DNA of 64,000 nucleotides from Thereva unica. Lineage: Eukaryota > Arthropoda > Insecta > Diptera > Therevidae. Of the stretch, positions 54,547-64,000 are shown one piece after another. The translations under genes were made by a program, and so were the position numbers. The stretch is taken from assembly GCA_949987705.1 (NCBI GenBank), contig OX465281.1, forward strand, positions 143,950,876 to 144,014,875, in the 5' to 3' direction. Numbering within the stretch: position 1 is the stretch's first letter; every line of letters begins with the position of its first letter. Under the pieces are notes generated by a model, which worked only from the letters and a program-made list of their open reading frames with translations, searched no databases and was not told the origin of the DNA.

Positions 54547-57500
54547 GCGCCATAAGGGCACTCCAAGCAAACTTGCACCATGCGAAAGGGGCATCCTCCA
54601 CCCTGTGCAAGACTTACGCGGAGAGGCACCTTACCCTTGCTCTCATTCAGGAGCCTTGGGTAACCGATGGTAAAGTCAGAGGACTTACCACTGGCTCAAG
54701 TAAACTAGTATATGATCGGAGATGCGGGGCGCCTCGCGCTGCCCTTTTAATTGACAATCGTGTCACTCATCTCTCCATTACTAACTTTATTTCCAGAGAT
54801 CTAGTGGCGATCTCGGTTGCGGTTCCCACCGCCAACGGATTCCAAGAAATCGTTCTTGCGTCCGCTTACTTTCCGGGGGATGTAGCAATAGTGCCACCCC
54901 AGGAGGTTCAAGATCTCATTGAGTTCTGTCGCAAGACGAACCGGCAATTCGTCATCGGCTGTGATGCAAATGCTCACCACTCCATCTGGGGGAGTACCGA
55001 TGTAAACCAAAGGGGTGAGTGTCTTCTAGAATTTCTTGTTATGAATAACATAGATATTGCAAATAGAGGATGCAAACCCACTTTTATCACTGCTAGTAGA
55101 AAGGAGGTGCTGGACCTCACCTTAACGAGCAGGCTTTTATCCGACAGGATTGAAAACTGGCGTGTTCTGGACGAGGCCTCACTGTCCGATCATCTGCACA
55201 TTAGATTTGACATTGTGGGCCTTCCACATATCCGCGCCTCCTCTTTGGTTCCTAAGAAAACCAACTGGTCTAAGTTTCAGGGGCTTGTGGCCTCGAAATC
55301 AGACCAGCTTGCGGCTTCTATCAGCTCAGTGTATGAACTGGAGAATGCGGCCACGCAGCTTACTGATGTGCTGATCTCTTCCTACCATGACAGCAACACT
55401 GTTTCTTCCTTTCAGTCGTCGCGAAAAGTGCCCTGGTGGAATGACAGGTTAGCTGCAATGCGTAGAAATGTTAGGAGATTGTTCAATACGGCAAAACATA
55501 CCGGGCATTGGGATGAATATAGGTTCACCCTAACAGCCTACAACAAGGAGTTGAGACGTTCCAAAAGGATTGCCTGGCGGAAACACTGTGAGAGCATTCA
55601 GACTCTACCAGAGGCGACTAGACTCCAAAAGCTACTTTCTAAAGACTCCTTCAACGGAGTGGGCCTTCTCAAAAAGGAGGATGGCTCCTACACCTCTAAC
55701 CATGAGGAAACCTTAAGGTACCTGCTCAGAGAGCACTTTCCAGGGTCAATCCTTCAGACCGCTTATCCATTGGATGCTGGGTGTAGTCATAGGACTATCC
55801 CAGACCGCTATTCCCGCAGTCTTTCAGGGAATATCTTCGACCGTGACAAGGTTAAATGGGCAGTGGCCTCTTTTCAACCTTATAAGTCCCCCGGAGGAGA
55901 CGGAATTTTTCCGGCACTTCTTCAGAAGGGCCTTGACCTGATCATCAACAACCTGGTCTGTCTCTTTAGAGCCAGCTTCAATTGGGGATACATTCCAACC
56001 ATCTGGAGGAAAGTCGTGGTGGTTTTTATCCCGAAACAGGGAAACCGACCCCTCGAGCTGCCTAAATCGTACAGACCTATCAGCTTAACCTCTTTTCTTT
56101 TGAAAACAATGGAAAGGCTGCTAGACCTTCATATTAGGTGCAAACTGGAGCTCACTCTCCCTCTTCATAGCTCCCAGTTCGCTTACTCAAAGGGTAAATC
56201 AACAGAGGTTGCTTTACACCACCTGGTCAGTAAAATCGAAAAAGCCTTCCTCGCTAAGGAAACTGCTTTATGTGCGTTCCTTGACATCGAAGGTGCTTTC
56301 GATAACACTGGCTATGATTCTATCTCTAGAGCACTGGCTCTCAGAAATCTGGATCCTCACACGATTGAGTGGATAAATGCCATGCTTGCAGATCGTGACA
56401 TTTCTTCTACCCTAGGTGTCTCCACCATTAGTGTTAAGGCTATTAAGGGTTGCCCTCAAGGTGGAGTCTTATCCCCGTTACTCTGGTCACTAGTTGTGGA
56501 TGAACTCTTGATCAAACTATCTGAATCTGGTTTCGATGTCATCGGTTATGCAGATGATCTTGCCATCATTGTCTCTGGGAAGTTTGACTTGACCATTACA
56601 GAGGTCATGAGAACGGCACTGCGAGAAGTTCAAAGATGGTGTACCAAGGAGGGTCTGTCAATCAACCCAAATAAGGCTGTCCTGGTACCTTTTTCCAAAC
56701 GCTACAAAGTGGACCTAGGTCCTATCTGTATCCAGGATACCACAGTTGAGTATTCAGACTCAGTCAAATATTTGGGAGTAATTTTAGATAAGAGGCTGAA
56801 CTGGAACGCTCAACTTGACTACGTCATCAGCAAAGCCACAAGGGCCATATGGGCCTGCAAAAGGCTTCTGGGTAAGACATGGGGTCTTACACCACAAATG
56901 ATGTACTGGATGTACAATACGATCGTTAAACCTGTTGTCACCTATGCTGCTATAGTTTGGTGGCCCAAGACTAAACAGGTTACGTCGATCCTCAAGTGCA
57001 GCAAGCTGCAACGGCTTGCCTGCCTCTCCATTACCGGAGCTATGCGGACCTGTCCCACAGCTGCAATGGAAGCAATCATTGGATTGACCCCTTTGCATCT
57101 CTTCATATGGAAATCCGCCGCCATAAGTGCCTTGAGACTTCAGATCTCATCCAACTGGCCCCATACGGTCAAAGGACACATGGATATCCTTAAAAATATC
57201 CCAAGCATTTCCATCTGCCGCGTATCCGACCATATGGTTAGTCAACTGCGGTTCCAAAGGAAATTCAAAACAATTATCCCGGATCGCTCTGAGTGGGAGG
57301 AAATTATTCTTCCTAGGGATCCAAACCATCTCCACTGGTTTACTGACGGGTCAAAGATGGAACATGGTACAGGGGCTGGTGTCGCAGGACCCAACTCCAA
57401 GGTCTCGATTGCAATGGGTAAGTGGCCCTCTGTTTTCCAGACTGAAATACATGCCATTGCGACCTGCGCTAGGCTCAACCTTGAGAAAGGTCTGAAAGGC

Positions 57501-58151
57501 GCCAACATTAAAATCTTTTCTGACAGCCAAGCTGCCATCAAGGCACTCTCAACGTGGAAGTTTTCTTCCAAAATAGTAGCAGGGTGTTTTGACGTACTCC
57601 AGAGCCTGACCAGAAGAAACGAGGTCTCGCTCTGCTGGGTCCCCGGACACTGGGGTATCGAGGGAAATGAGGCTGCAGACAGCCTCGCGAGGGAGGGGTC
57701 TGAGACGTTGTTCCAGGGCCCAGAACCCTTCTGTGGCATCTCTTGGTCCACCTCCAAGTCTTTGATAGAAGAGTGGATTAAGAAAATAAACCTAGCCTAT
57801 TGGGAGTCAGTCCCAGGTCTTAGACAGGCTAAAGATCTTATAAGACCCTTTGCCTTAAGGGGCACTATTACTCTAAACAGAGCGGACCTAAGGCTGCTGG
57901 TGGGCTATCTCACTGGCCATGTAGGACTGCGGTACCACCTCCACAACCTAGGTCTGTCTCAAGAGACAGAATGCCGACTCTGCTTGGAAGGCGACGAGAC
58001 TTCCACACATATTCTTTGTGAATGTCCTGCTCTGATCTGGCTTAGAAGAAGAACGTTCATCAGAGAGTTCTTGAGCCCTGCCCAAGTCCGGTCTTCATCA
58101 ATTAAAGACCTTCTTGCCTTCATTCGGAAGGCCGATAGTCTGTTCCGCTAG
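54543..58151 (+). CDS. LINE ORF2: endonuclease, reverse transcriptase, RNase H
   Basis: 1202 codons, no interruption. The endonuclease (residues 1-225) has ALQANLHHAKGAS, IQEPWV, GCDANAHHSIWGSTDVNQRG and LSDHLHIRFD. The RT (about 440-720) has YKSPGGDGIFPALLQ, KSYRPISLTSFLLKTMER, CAFLDIEGAFDNT, GCPQGGVLSPLLWS and the catalytic GYADDLAIIV. RNase H (about 930-1060) has HWFTDGSKMEHGTGAGV, FQTEIHAIATCA, FSDSQAAIKAL and WVPGHWGIEGNEAADSLA, with its D-E-D-D residues present. A CX2CX8HX2C motif (CRLCLEG...HILC) closes the protein. The start codon lies in ATGA overlapping the ORF1 stop, suggesting termination-reinitiation. All catalytic motifs appear intact, so this is a candidate active element. Confidence 0.93.
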   Translation: MSAIRALQANLHHAKGASSTLCKTYAERHLTLALIQEPWVTDGKVRGLTTGSSKLVYDRRCGAPRAALLIDNRVTHLSITNFISRDLVAISVAVPTANGFQEIVLASAYFPGDVAIVPPQEVQDLIEFCRKTNRQFVIGCDANAHHSIWGSTDVNQRGECLLEFLVMNNIDIANRGCKPTFITASRKEVLDLTLTSRLLSDRIENWRVLDEASLSDHLHIRFDIVGLPHIRASSLVPKKTNWSKFQGLVASKSDQLAASISSVYELENAATQLTDVLISSYHDSNTVSSFQSSRKVPWWNDRLAAMRRNVRRLFNTAKHTGHWDEYRFTLTAYNKELRRSKRIAWRKHCESIQTLPEATRLQKLLSKDSFNGVGLLKKEDGSYTSNHEETLRYLLREHFPGSILQTAYPLDAGCSHRTIPDRYSRSLSGNIFDRDKVKWAVASFQPYKSPGGDGIFPALLQKGLDLIINNLVCLFRASFNWGYIPTIWRKVVVVFIPKQGNRPLELPKSYRPISLTSFLLKTMERLLDLHIRCKLELTLPLHSSQFAYSKGKSTEVALHHLVSKIEKAFLAKETALCAFLDIEGAFDNTGYDSISRALALRNLDPHTIEWINAMLADRDISSTLGVSTISVKAIKGCPQGGVLSPLLWSLVVDELLIKLSESGFDVIGYADDLAIIVSGKFDLTITEVMRTALREVQRWCTKEGLSINPNKAVLVPFSKRYKVDLGPICIQDTTVEYSDSVKYLGVILDKRLNWNAQLDYVISKATRAIWACKRLLGKTWGLTPQMMYWMYNTIVKPVVTYAAIVWWPKTKQVTSILKCSKLQRLACLSITGAMRTCPTAAMEAIIGLTPLHLFIWKSAAISALRLQISSNWPHTVKGHMDILKNIPSISICRVSDHMVSQLRFQRKFKTIIPDRSEWEEIILPRDPNHLHWFTDGSKMEHGTGAGVAGPNSKVSIAMGKWPSVFQTEIHAIATCARLNLEKGLKGANIKIFSDSQAAIKALSTWKFSSKIVAGCFDVLQSLTRRNEVSLCWVPGHWGIEGNEAADSLAREGSETLFQGPEPFCGISWSTSKSLIEEWIKKINLAYWESVPGLRQAKDLIRPFALRGTITLNRADLRLLVGYLTGHVGLRYHLHNLGLSQETECRLCLEGDETSTHILCECPALIWLRRRTFIREFLSPAQVRSSSIKDLLAFIRKADSLFR

Positions 58152-58250
58152 TGGGGTACGTAACACAATAGGCCTAACTTGGCCGCAGTGTTCACCATAT
58201 GGGTTGCCCCCTCACTCCTTATAATAATAATAATAATAAGCTGCGGTTAG

Positions 58251-58560
58251 ATGCAGAATAGCGCAATCCGAATAAAGTAGAAGTTCGAGTACGAAATAAT
58301 AAAAAAGCAGAAAACGAGCTCATATCACCTAATGAACCATAAACGAAGTCCACGGTACAAACTCTCTAGTCAATTTCAAAAAACTCATTTGGGATGGCTC
58401 CTTTATTCATCCTCTAGGGAGGTCTCCCAAATATCCTGCTGGGCATCTATGCAATTCCACTTAAATCCACCACTGTTATCCTGCTAGTAAAGCATAAGGC
58501 AAGAGCAGATTAATTGGGTCGCAATGACCGATCAGTGGTTGGTGACGGCGCCATCCAAAT
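58251..58560. other. Short non-coding interval
   Basis: Sequence between the LINE and the gypsy LTR, nothing recognised. CACCACTGTTAT occurs here (58481) and again at 58702 inside the presumed LTR. Confidence 0.35.
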
Positions 58561-58812
58561 AGTTGTGGTTAGAGTTGTGTGAGTAGCAAAGCTTCGAAAT
58601 GGCTTGCCGTGGTCCCTTCACGATACTAAGATAAAATTGATTATGAAGTTCAAGTAATTATGATATAAATACATGTGTGTATATTTACTTTTTGTTAAAT
58701 AGCCACCACTGTTATATAGCACATAACAAAACGCCATCTTCTTGTAGACTAACTTTATTCCATGATCTCTTAAAAACTATTACAAAAACTATTACTTCAG
58801 ATCTACTACACT
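58561..58812 (-). repeat. Presumed 3' LTR of the gypsy element (inner border only is defined)
   Basis: On the minus strand the purine tract AGGTAGGGAGGAG (58813-58825) is followed by TGTAGTAGATCTGAAG, a plausible LTR start at 58812. The outer end is not defined because the partner LTR is off the window; 58561 is a guess. The interior contains a GGAATAAAGT polyadenylation-like signal. Confidence 0.4.
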
Positions 58813-58989
58813 CCTCCCTACCTAATTTTAACAACAAAATTTAGTTCGTAAATATGTTTAAAAGAATTCTTCAATATTCATACAATGGTTAATTAGAATA
58901 CTGGTTCTATAGATGTTCGAACTGGTTCTATAGATGTTGGCGCACTCCCTATATCCTGTGAACTCCTACGGGAATGGTCAACAGCATCT

Positions 58990-59802
58990 GATAACACTAT
59001 TTTCTCCCTGTCCTCTGAAGGCGCTAGCAAGGCCTCTTGCGGTGAACCTTAAAAATCCTGCCGCCATGAGAGATCTTCAGAATTTATAGAGGCGCGGATT
59101 TGATTCTGGTGTCTCTTAACCACTCCCTTCGCTGTTTGCACTAAATACATCTTCAATCCAACTTTCCTTTTAACTGTAACTTGTAACCAAGGGACACCAT
59201 TTGAAAATTTTTTTAAATATATTGGTTGATCTTTTCGAAATTTGGACACGTAAATAGATACTCGCGGGGCCTTTGTAGGTAACATTTGTGACAACAGTAC
59301 CGTGTAAAATTTCAGCAGGCGACTTGCCTGAAATATTTGGCGTGGACCTATAGAAGCTAAAAATCAAGTAAGAGCGTCTCTTAAATCTTTATTATCGTAG
59401 CAAATTTTTTTCATGGCTGTTTTAAACGTTCGCACCATCCTCTCTGCTTCTCCATTTGATGCTGGGTGAAAAGGGGCTGTTGTCAAATGCTTGATACCAT
59501 GAGCTCTACAAAAAACTGCAAATTCTTCTGCCATTATCTGATACTAACGTTTCTGGGAGTCCTTCAATAGCGAAAATCCCTTTAAGTGCGCGAACTGTTG
59601 CTTCAGCGGTAATCGTCGACATTTGCACAACGTAGGGGTAATTCGAAAGTGAATCCACCTCCGCCTTTAAATGGCCCCAGAAAATCTATGTGCACTCGCT
59701 CCCATGGCTTTGTTGGCGTAGGCCAATTCTAAAATTCTCTTTTCGGCGAGCTGGCGTTTTCTTGACAAGCTTTACATTTTTTTACTATATTCTCTATTTT
59801 TT
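58990..59802 (-). pseudogene. Gypsy integrase, catalytic core and C-terminus
   Basis: Minus-strand fragments in several frames: KKCKACQENASSPKR (second half of the zinc finger), WPTPTKPWERVHIDFLGPFK with the first core aspartate, GLPETLVSDNG, FHPASNGEAERMVRTFK-like with the core glutamate, AMKKICYDNKDLRDAL, STPNISGKSPAEILHG, and a C-terminal chromatin-side segment (KRKVGLKMYLVQTAKGVVK). Frameshifts and stops separate them. The gene continues at 61501 beyond the inserted element. Confidence 0.8.
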
Positions 59803-61500
59803 GAAGTGTTAACTTCTTTAGGCGCGTTTGGCACTTTTTCGCTGGGGGTAAAACAAAGAATTCGCGACACGCGCATTTTGTTGCTACACCCGTTTCTGGA
59901 CACTTGCTGCAATGATGGCGACACGCGCACTTTGTTGCTCACTCGTTTCTGGGCACTTGTGCCTATGCAGCTGGCTAGAGTATGGAAACTTTTGGTTGAG
60001 CTCCACTTACAAACAGCAGCGTATAATTATATGTGTGCGAGGCAAAATAGCTCGCGCTTGGTGAGAGGGATTGGGTTTGAATGTTGCATTGCAATGCAGA
60101 AGCTGCTCTCAGCATTCGTTTTATATTCTCGCGCCGCTCTCAAAATCCTTGGCATATTCTCGCACCTATTCATTTCATATTTTCGCAATGCAGACGCCAC
60201 TCTTAGCATTCATTTCATCCTCTCGCACACATTCGCTGCTGTCTGTTGCTCTAGCTCGACCAAATTTTACTTACATATCTGGGGCACTTTTAGTCGAGGT
60301 CCAGTAACAGAGAGCAGCGATGGCGTGCGAGAATATGACATGAATTTTGAGAGCGGCGCGAGAATATAAAACGAATGCTGAGAGCAGCTTCTGCATTGCA
60401 ACATTCAAACACAATCCCTCTCACCACGCGCGGGCTATTTTGCCTCGCACACATATAATTATACGCTGCTGTTTGTAAGTGGAGCTCAACCAAAAGTTTC
60501 CATGCTCTAGCCAGCTGCATGGGCACAAGTGCCCAGAAACGGGTGCGAAGCAAAAATGCGCGTGACCATCGCTGCTGTCTGTTGCTGGACCTCGACTAAA
60601 AGTTGCCATGCTCTAACCAGCTAAATGGCTGCAATATTTAAATATTTTGCTTGGATTAATCGCTCTCGGCGACATGGAATACGTTTCGGCGTTTCGCCTA
60701 TTCGACTGCGCGTCTGTATTTTACGTACATATCTGGGAAAATCGCAAGTATTTACTGTGGGAAGTCGATTTGGAAGTACTTCTTTAATTAGTGTTTTCTG
60801 TAATGACTTATAAGTAATGCAGAGGAGAATGGGTTTGGTGACCAAGCGTTTGATTTCGCGCAAAAAGCGTGTTGAAAAACTTCGTAGCTGCTCGTTTTCT
60901 TTGTTAATTATCTCAGTTATATCAGCCATTAAGTTTCTGATCTTTAATGTTATGTTTATACACATTTGAATTTATGTTTATGATATAAATATAAATCGCT
61001 TAATTTTACTTATTTTACTGGTTCTGAAAAAATTCAAATTGAATCCAGTAGATTCCCATAAAAATTTAGATCGGTGACTTTGGCTGAATATAATATGACT
61101 TTTTTGCATATTTTCACAATGTTTAAAACAGCAATTTCTGTTTCGTGACTATTGCATCAACCCGACGATATGTACTGTGTACTATGTACTACATATTTCC
61201 TATGAACTATGCACTATGTATTTATTACTATATATTAGCTACTATTTTTAATAAAAACTACATTATCCCAGTCATCCATCGTCCGATCTTTGTGTGATAA
61301 GTTTAAGACAAATATTTTAATTTCCAAAACATTGCAACACATTTTGGAGTGAGTGCATATAAGTAACAATTAAATAAACTTTAACAGAATATTCATAAGT
61401 AAAATATATTAATCCTTATCGTCCTGTATTAAGATTGATTTGGACATTTAGACTAGCCATAGAAGTTAACACTTCTAAAGTGTGGTCCTACGCACACTCG
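59803..61500 (-). mobile_element. Unnamed A-run-inserting element, copy 2 (in the gypsy integrase gene)
   Basis: On the minus strand it runs from CGAGTGTGCGTAGGACCACA (61500) to AAGTTAACACTTC (59803). The A-run of the gypsy integrase codons flanks it on both sides. Removing it joins RYCFWSSIDKK to IENIVKKCKACQE. Within it 59941-60146 and 60344-60543 form an inverted repeat with arms of about 200 bases. It shares both ends with copy 1 at 44328-45813 but has a different middle. A 114-codon ORF is present. Confidence 0.78.
60621..60965 (-). CDS. Small unassigned ORF inside the unnamed element
   Basis: 114 codons from an ATG at 60965: MADITEIINKENEQLRSF near the start, then FLREIKRLVTKPILLCITYK and a basic tail (RRERLIQAKYLNIAAI). 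The first half is conserved, though broken, in copy 1 at about 45225-45360, while the second half is missing there. Conservation in two copies suggests it was once a real element gene or exon. I recognise no domain; it could be a remnant of a longer protein. Confidence 0.4.
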   Translation of the reverse strand: MCINITLKIRNLMADITEIINKENEQLRSFSTRFLREIKRLVTKPILLCITYKSLQKTLIKEVLPNRLPTVNTCDFPRYVRKIQTRSRIGETPKRIPCRRERLIQAKYLNIAAI

Positions 61501-62890
61501 TTTTTTTTTATCTATACTACTCCAAAAACAATAGCGTCTGGCCATTTGCTTCATTTTAGTGGCTCCCCAATGGCCTTTATGGAGCATATTTAGCACTTTA
61601 TTTGTAAGTGAAGTTGGTATTACTACTCTGGAATGCTCTGTTTGATATATAATTACATCTTTCCCAATTGTTAATGCAAACCGACGCGAGAAAAAATGTT
61701 TAATATGTTCAGAAAGCTGGTAGGCTGATTCCAGCCAACCGTTATTTATAAAGTGTTTAACCTGTTGCATCACTTTATCTCTACTTGTATATTTAGCTAT
61801 AATTTGGGAATTAATCGGAAAGTTATCCATATCTTGTTCAGCTGCTCTGTTTATTTCAAGGCAAGCTTCAGGTGTATTATCAAATATTTTATCAGGACCT
61901 TCCGATATCCTTGAAAGACCATCGGCATTTCCATGTTGTCTTGTTGGCTTGTAACGTATACTATAGTTGTATTCCATAGGAATTAAAGCCCATCCTTGTA
62001 GTCTGTGTGCAGTGCTAATAGGTAATTGCTTTTCTGGACTAAATAAGGCTACTAAAGGTTTGTGGTCGGTAATCAATTCGAAAGTGCGACCATACAAAAA
62101 TTGATGAAATTTTTTAACTCTAAATATAATGGCTAGAGCTTCCTTTTCTATTTGGCTATATTTTACTTGGGCTACATTTAATGTTTTCGAAGCATGTGAT
62201 ATTGGGCGTTCGGATCCATCAACATAACCATGTAGCAATACAGCGCCAATCCCATATTGTGAGGCATCAACAGCTAATAACAGTGGTAAATCATTATCAT
62301 AATGGACAATTTGTGTAGCTTCTACAACTGCGTTCTTCAATTTCTCGAATGCTTTCTGATGAATCTCATTCCATTCAAAACGAACATTTTTCTTCCGTAA
62401 ATTATTTAGTGGTGTGGCAATACTGGACCGATCTTCAATAAATTTCATATAATATGTTATTTTTCCTAAAAAAGCTTCTTGTTCTTTCAAACATTTGGGG
62501 GCTGGCATATTTTTTATTGCCTCGACTCTATCCTCTGATGGCTTCAGTCCGTCAGAACTTATAATATGGCCTAAATATTCTATATGTGGTACTAAAAATT
62601 TACATTTGTCGATACGGCAGCGTAAACCCCAGATTTGCAAGCGTTTAAAAAGTTCGTCTAAATTTTTTAAATGCTCTTCTTCGTCTCTCCCTGTAACAAT
62701 AAAGTCGTCCAAATATGCTGCGCAACCTGTCTTATCATTAACTATTTGACTTGTTAGTCTCTGAAAAATCTCTGGAGCACTAGCAACTCCAAAAGGCAAG
62801 CGTTCATACTGATATAGACCAAATGGTGTATTAATAGTCAAAAAAGGTTTTGATTCTTCGCTTAAGGGTATTTGAAAATAAGCATCACTC
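61501..62890 (-). pseudogene. Gypsy reverse transcriptase, RNase H and integrase zinc finger
   Basis: The frame from about 62890 to 61501 is open. The RT shows FSKNDLSDAYFQIPL, GLYQYERLPFGVASAPEIFQ, the catalytic AAYLDDFIVTG, and KCKFLVPHIEYLGHIIS. RNase H shows LLLAVDASQYGIGAVLLHG, EKEALAIIF and ELITDHKPLVALF. The tether and integrase N-terminus follow (SRVVIPTSLTNKVLNMLHKG, HWGATKMKQMARRYCFWSSI) before the inserted element cuts the frame; the last codons (RVCVGPHFRSVNFYG) belong to the insert. Domain content is typical of Ty3/gypsy pol. Confidence 0.9.
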
Positions 62891-64000
62891 AGATCATTCT
62901 TTGAAAATAATTTACCGCCCTGTAGTTTATAAAAGATTTCCTCTACTCTCGGAATTGGGAATTGCTCTATTTTTAATTGAGGATTTATTGTAATTTTAAA
63001 GTCTCCACAAATTCTTATATTTCCTCAACTTTTTTTACAATAACAATGGGAGCTGCCCATTGGCTTGTTGAAACGGGTTTTAAAATTCCTTTTCTTACCT
63101 GCTCTTCCAGCTCTTTCTTTACAACATCTTGTAATGCAAAGGGTAACGGTCTTGGCTTAAAGAATTTCCCCTGGCTACCATCTTTCACATATAGTTTTGC
63201 TTCAAAATTAGTAGGTACACTTTCCTAAGGAGTCTTCAAAAACAGATGCATATTTTTCTTTTAGCTTAAGTAAATTAATTTTTTCGGCTGAATGAATGCT
63301 TTCCACGTTTTCCTGGCAAGTAACATTTATTCCAAGTTCACTAAACCAGTTTGTACCTAAAATATTATTGCTATTATATGTATCCACTACGAGTAATTCC
63401 ATTTCCAAAGTTCTATTGTTCCAATTTATATTGAAATATATGTTATGTATATTACCTTTAACTGGAAGTTTTATATCCCCATATGCGTATAATGAGAAAT
63501 CTAAAGATTGAAGTGCAGGCTGTCCTAGGCGTTTGTACTCACTTAAGTTGGTTAGCGATCTTGTTGAACCTGAGTCTACTTGAAACACAATATTGGTACC
63601 TTACTTACTTTTAAAGGTAATATAAAAGAATTCCCGTGCTTATGAATTTTATTAAGTGATTCGCAGCATCATTCATTGCACTGAAAAATGCATTCGGTGT
63701 CTAATACATCGACAATAGATCGAATATTTTCACTTTCGTTTTTATTATAGCTATAATGCTTTTTTTCTCTGATAGCAAACAGATGAAATGTGACCCACTT
63801 TTTTACATAAAAACCATGAAGAATTTTTGACTGGGCATTGTGCTGGACTGTGTCTAATATTACAGCCCGGGCATGAGGTGCGCACTCTGACGTTACTGTT
63901 ATCTAATTGTTTGCTCCGATTTTTTACAAAACCATTTCGTTTATTAGTCTTGTACCTAAAATCTTCACTTTGTTTTGAATTATTAATACTTTGTACAGTA
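62891..64000 (-). pseudogene. Gypsy zinc-knuckle region, protease and start of RT
   Basis: Near 63900-63800 the minus strand reads SCPGCNIRHSPAQCP then a second C-x2-C-like knuckle around KKVGHISSVC, as in gypsy nucleocapsids. From 63588, FQVDSGSTRSLTNLSEYKR carries the protease DSG active site, followed by NNILGTNWFSELGINV. Near 63100 PRPLPFALQDVVKKELEEQV and WAAPIVIVKK begin the RT. Around 63020 a frame change and a TGA separate this from ICGDFKITINPQLK downstream. Several interruptions make it inactive. Confidence 0.8.

Larger units (their letters stand above)
52670..58235 (+). mobile_element. Full-length LOA/I-like LINE, apparently intact
   Basis: ATAAGCTGCGGTTAG occurs at 52655-52669 and 58236-58250, a 15-base target-site duplication bounding a 5.57-kb element with a 5' untranslated region, two intact ORFs and an ATA-repeat tail. 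The first and last bases of the duplication are slightly ambiguous because of that tail. ORF2 has endonuclease, reverse transcriptase and RNase H, the layout of LOA/I-group LINEs. It is a relative of 20793-25491, but the two differ in tail (ATA repeat against TAACC) and widely in sequence, so they are separate families. Confidence 0.93.
58561..64000 (-). mobile_element. Ty3/gypsy LTR retrotransposon, decayed, cut by the right window edge
   Basis: Minus-strand order from the right edge: zinc-knuckle region, protease, reverse transcriptase, RNase H, integrase, purine tract and a presumed 3' LTR. The integrase gene is split by an unrelated element (59803-61500). Stops and frameshifts occur in the protease-RT linker and in the integrase. 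The 5' LTR and gag start are outside the window. Confidence 0.85.

Noticed and set aside
57242..57757. 171-codon minus-strand frame under the LINE RNase H
   Set aside because: Antisense shadow of an intact ORF2 domain; no independent motif.

Overview
The window is eukaryotic, AT-rich and almost entirely transposable-element DNA. The element types (LOA/I-like LINEs with their own RNase H, BEL/Pao with an env-like gene, Ty3/gypsy, an RTE-like LINE, a CACTA-like transposon, a TTAA-flanked piggyBac-style element, mariner/Tigger-style MITEs) point to an arthropod, most likely an insect. The order cannot be decided from the sequence. I recognise no host gene, no tRNA or rRNA gene and no bacterial feature. 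All calls were made by reading; no search or alignment was run.

Layout. 1-8.0 kb: short inverted-repeat elements (1-370, 4644-5097, 5421-5823, 7486-8018) and broken LINE 3' ends. 8.0-9.7 kb: decayed CR1/Jockey-type LINE. 11.6-12.0 kb: relic of a Helitron helicase. 12.07-14.6 kb: TTAA-bounded element holding a mariner-like transposase relic. 15.06-15.52 kb: a 48-bp LINE tail insertion and a Tigger-like MITE.

16.3-36.2 kb is a nested tower. The outermost layer is an RTE-like LINE whose ORF stops at 16737 and resumes in frame near 33803. The gap is filled by a two-gene CACTA-like DNA transposon: a tnp2-like transposase and a spliced DUF4806-type gene. That transposon has itself been hit by a LOA-like LINE (20793-25491, 14-bp target-site duplication inside the transposase gene), a TA-flanked MITE, a 660-bp foldback and a BEL/Pao element (27669-33662, 5-bp duplication CTGGC). 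The BEL element lacks protease and most of reverse transcriptase but keeps integrase and an env-like region. One of its LTRs holds a further insertion.

36.9-38.95 kb is a 2-kb foldback with two hairpins inside its arms. 41.2-44.2 kb is a satellite with a 367-bp higher-order period made of three ~122-bp subunits. 44.3-45.8 and 59.8-61.5 kb are opposite-strand copies of one unnamed element, both inserted in A-runs. 47.9-51.7 kb is a second CR1/Jockey-type LINE interrupted by a composite insertion.

52.67-58.24 kb is an apparently intact, full-length LOA-like LINE with a 15-bp target-site duplication. It is the best candidate for an active element here. 58.6-64 kb is a decayed Ty3/gypsy element, minus strand, running off the right edge and split in its integrase gene by the unnamed element.
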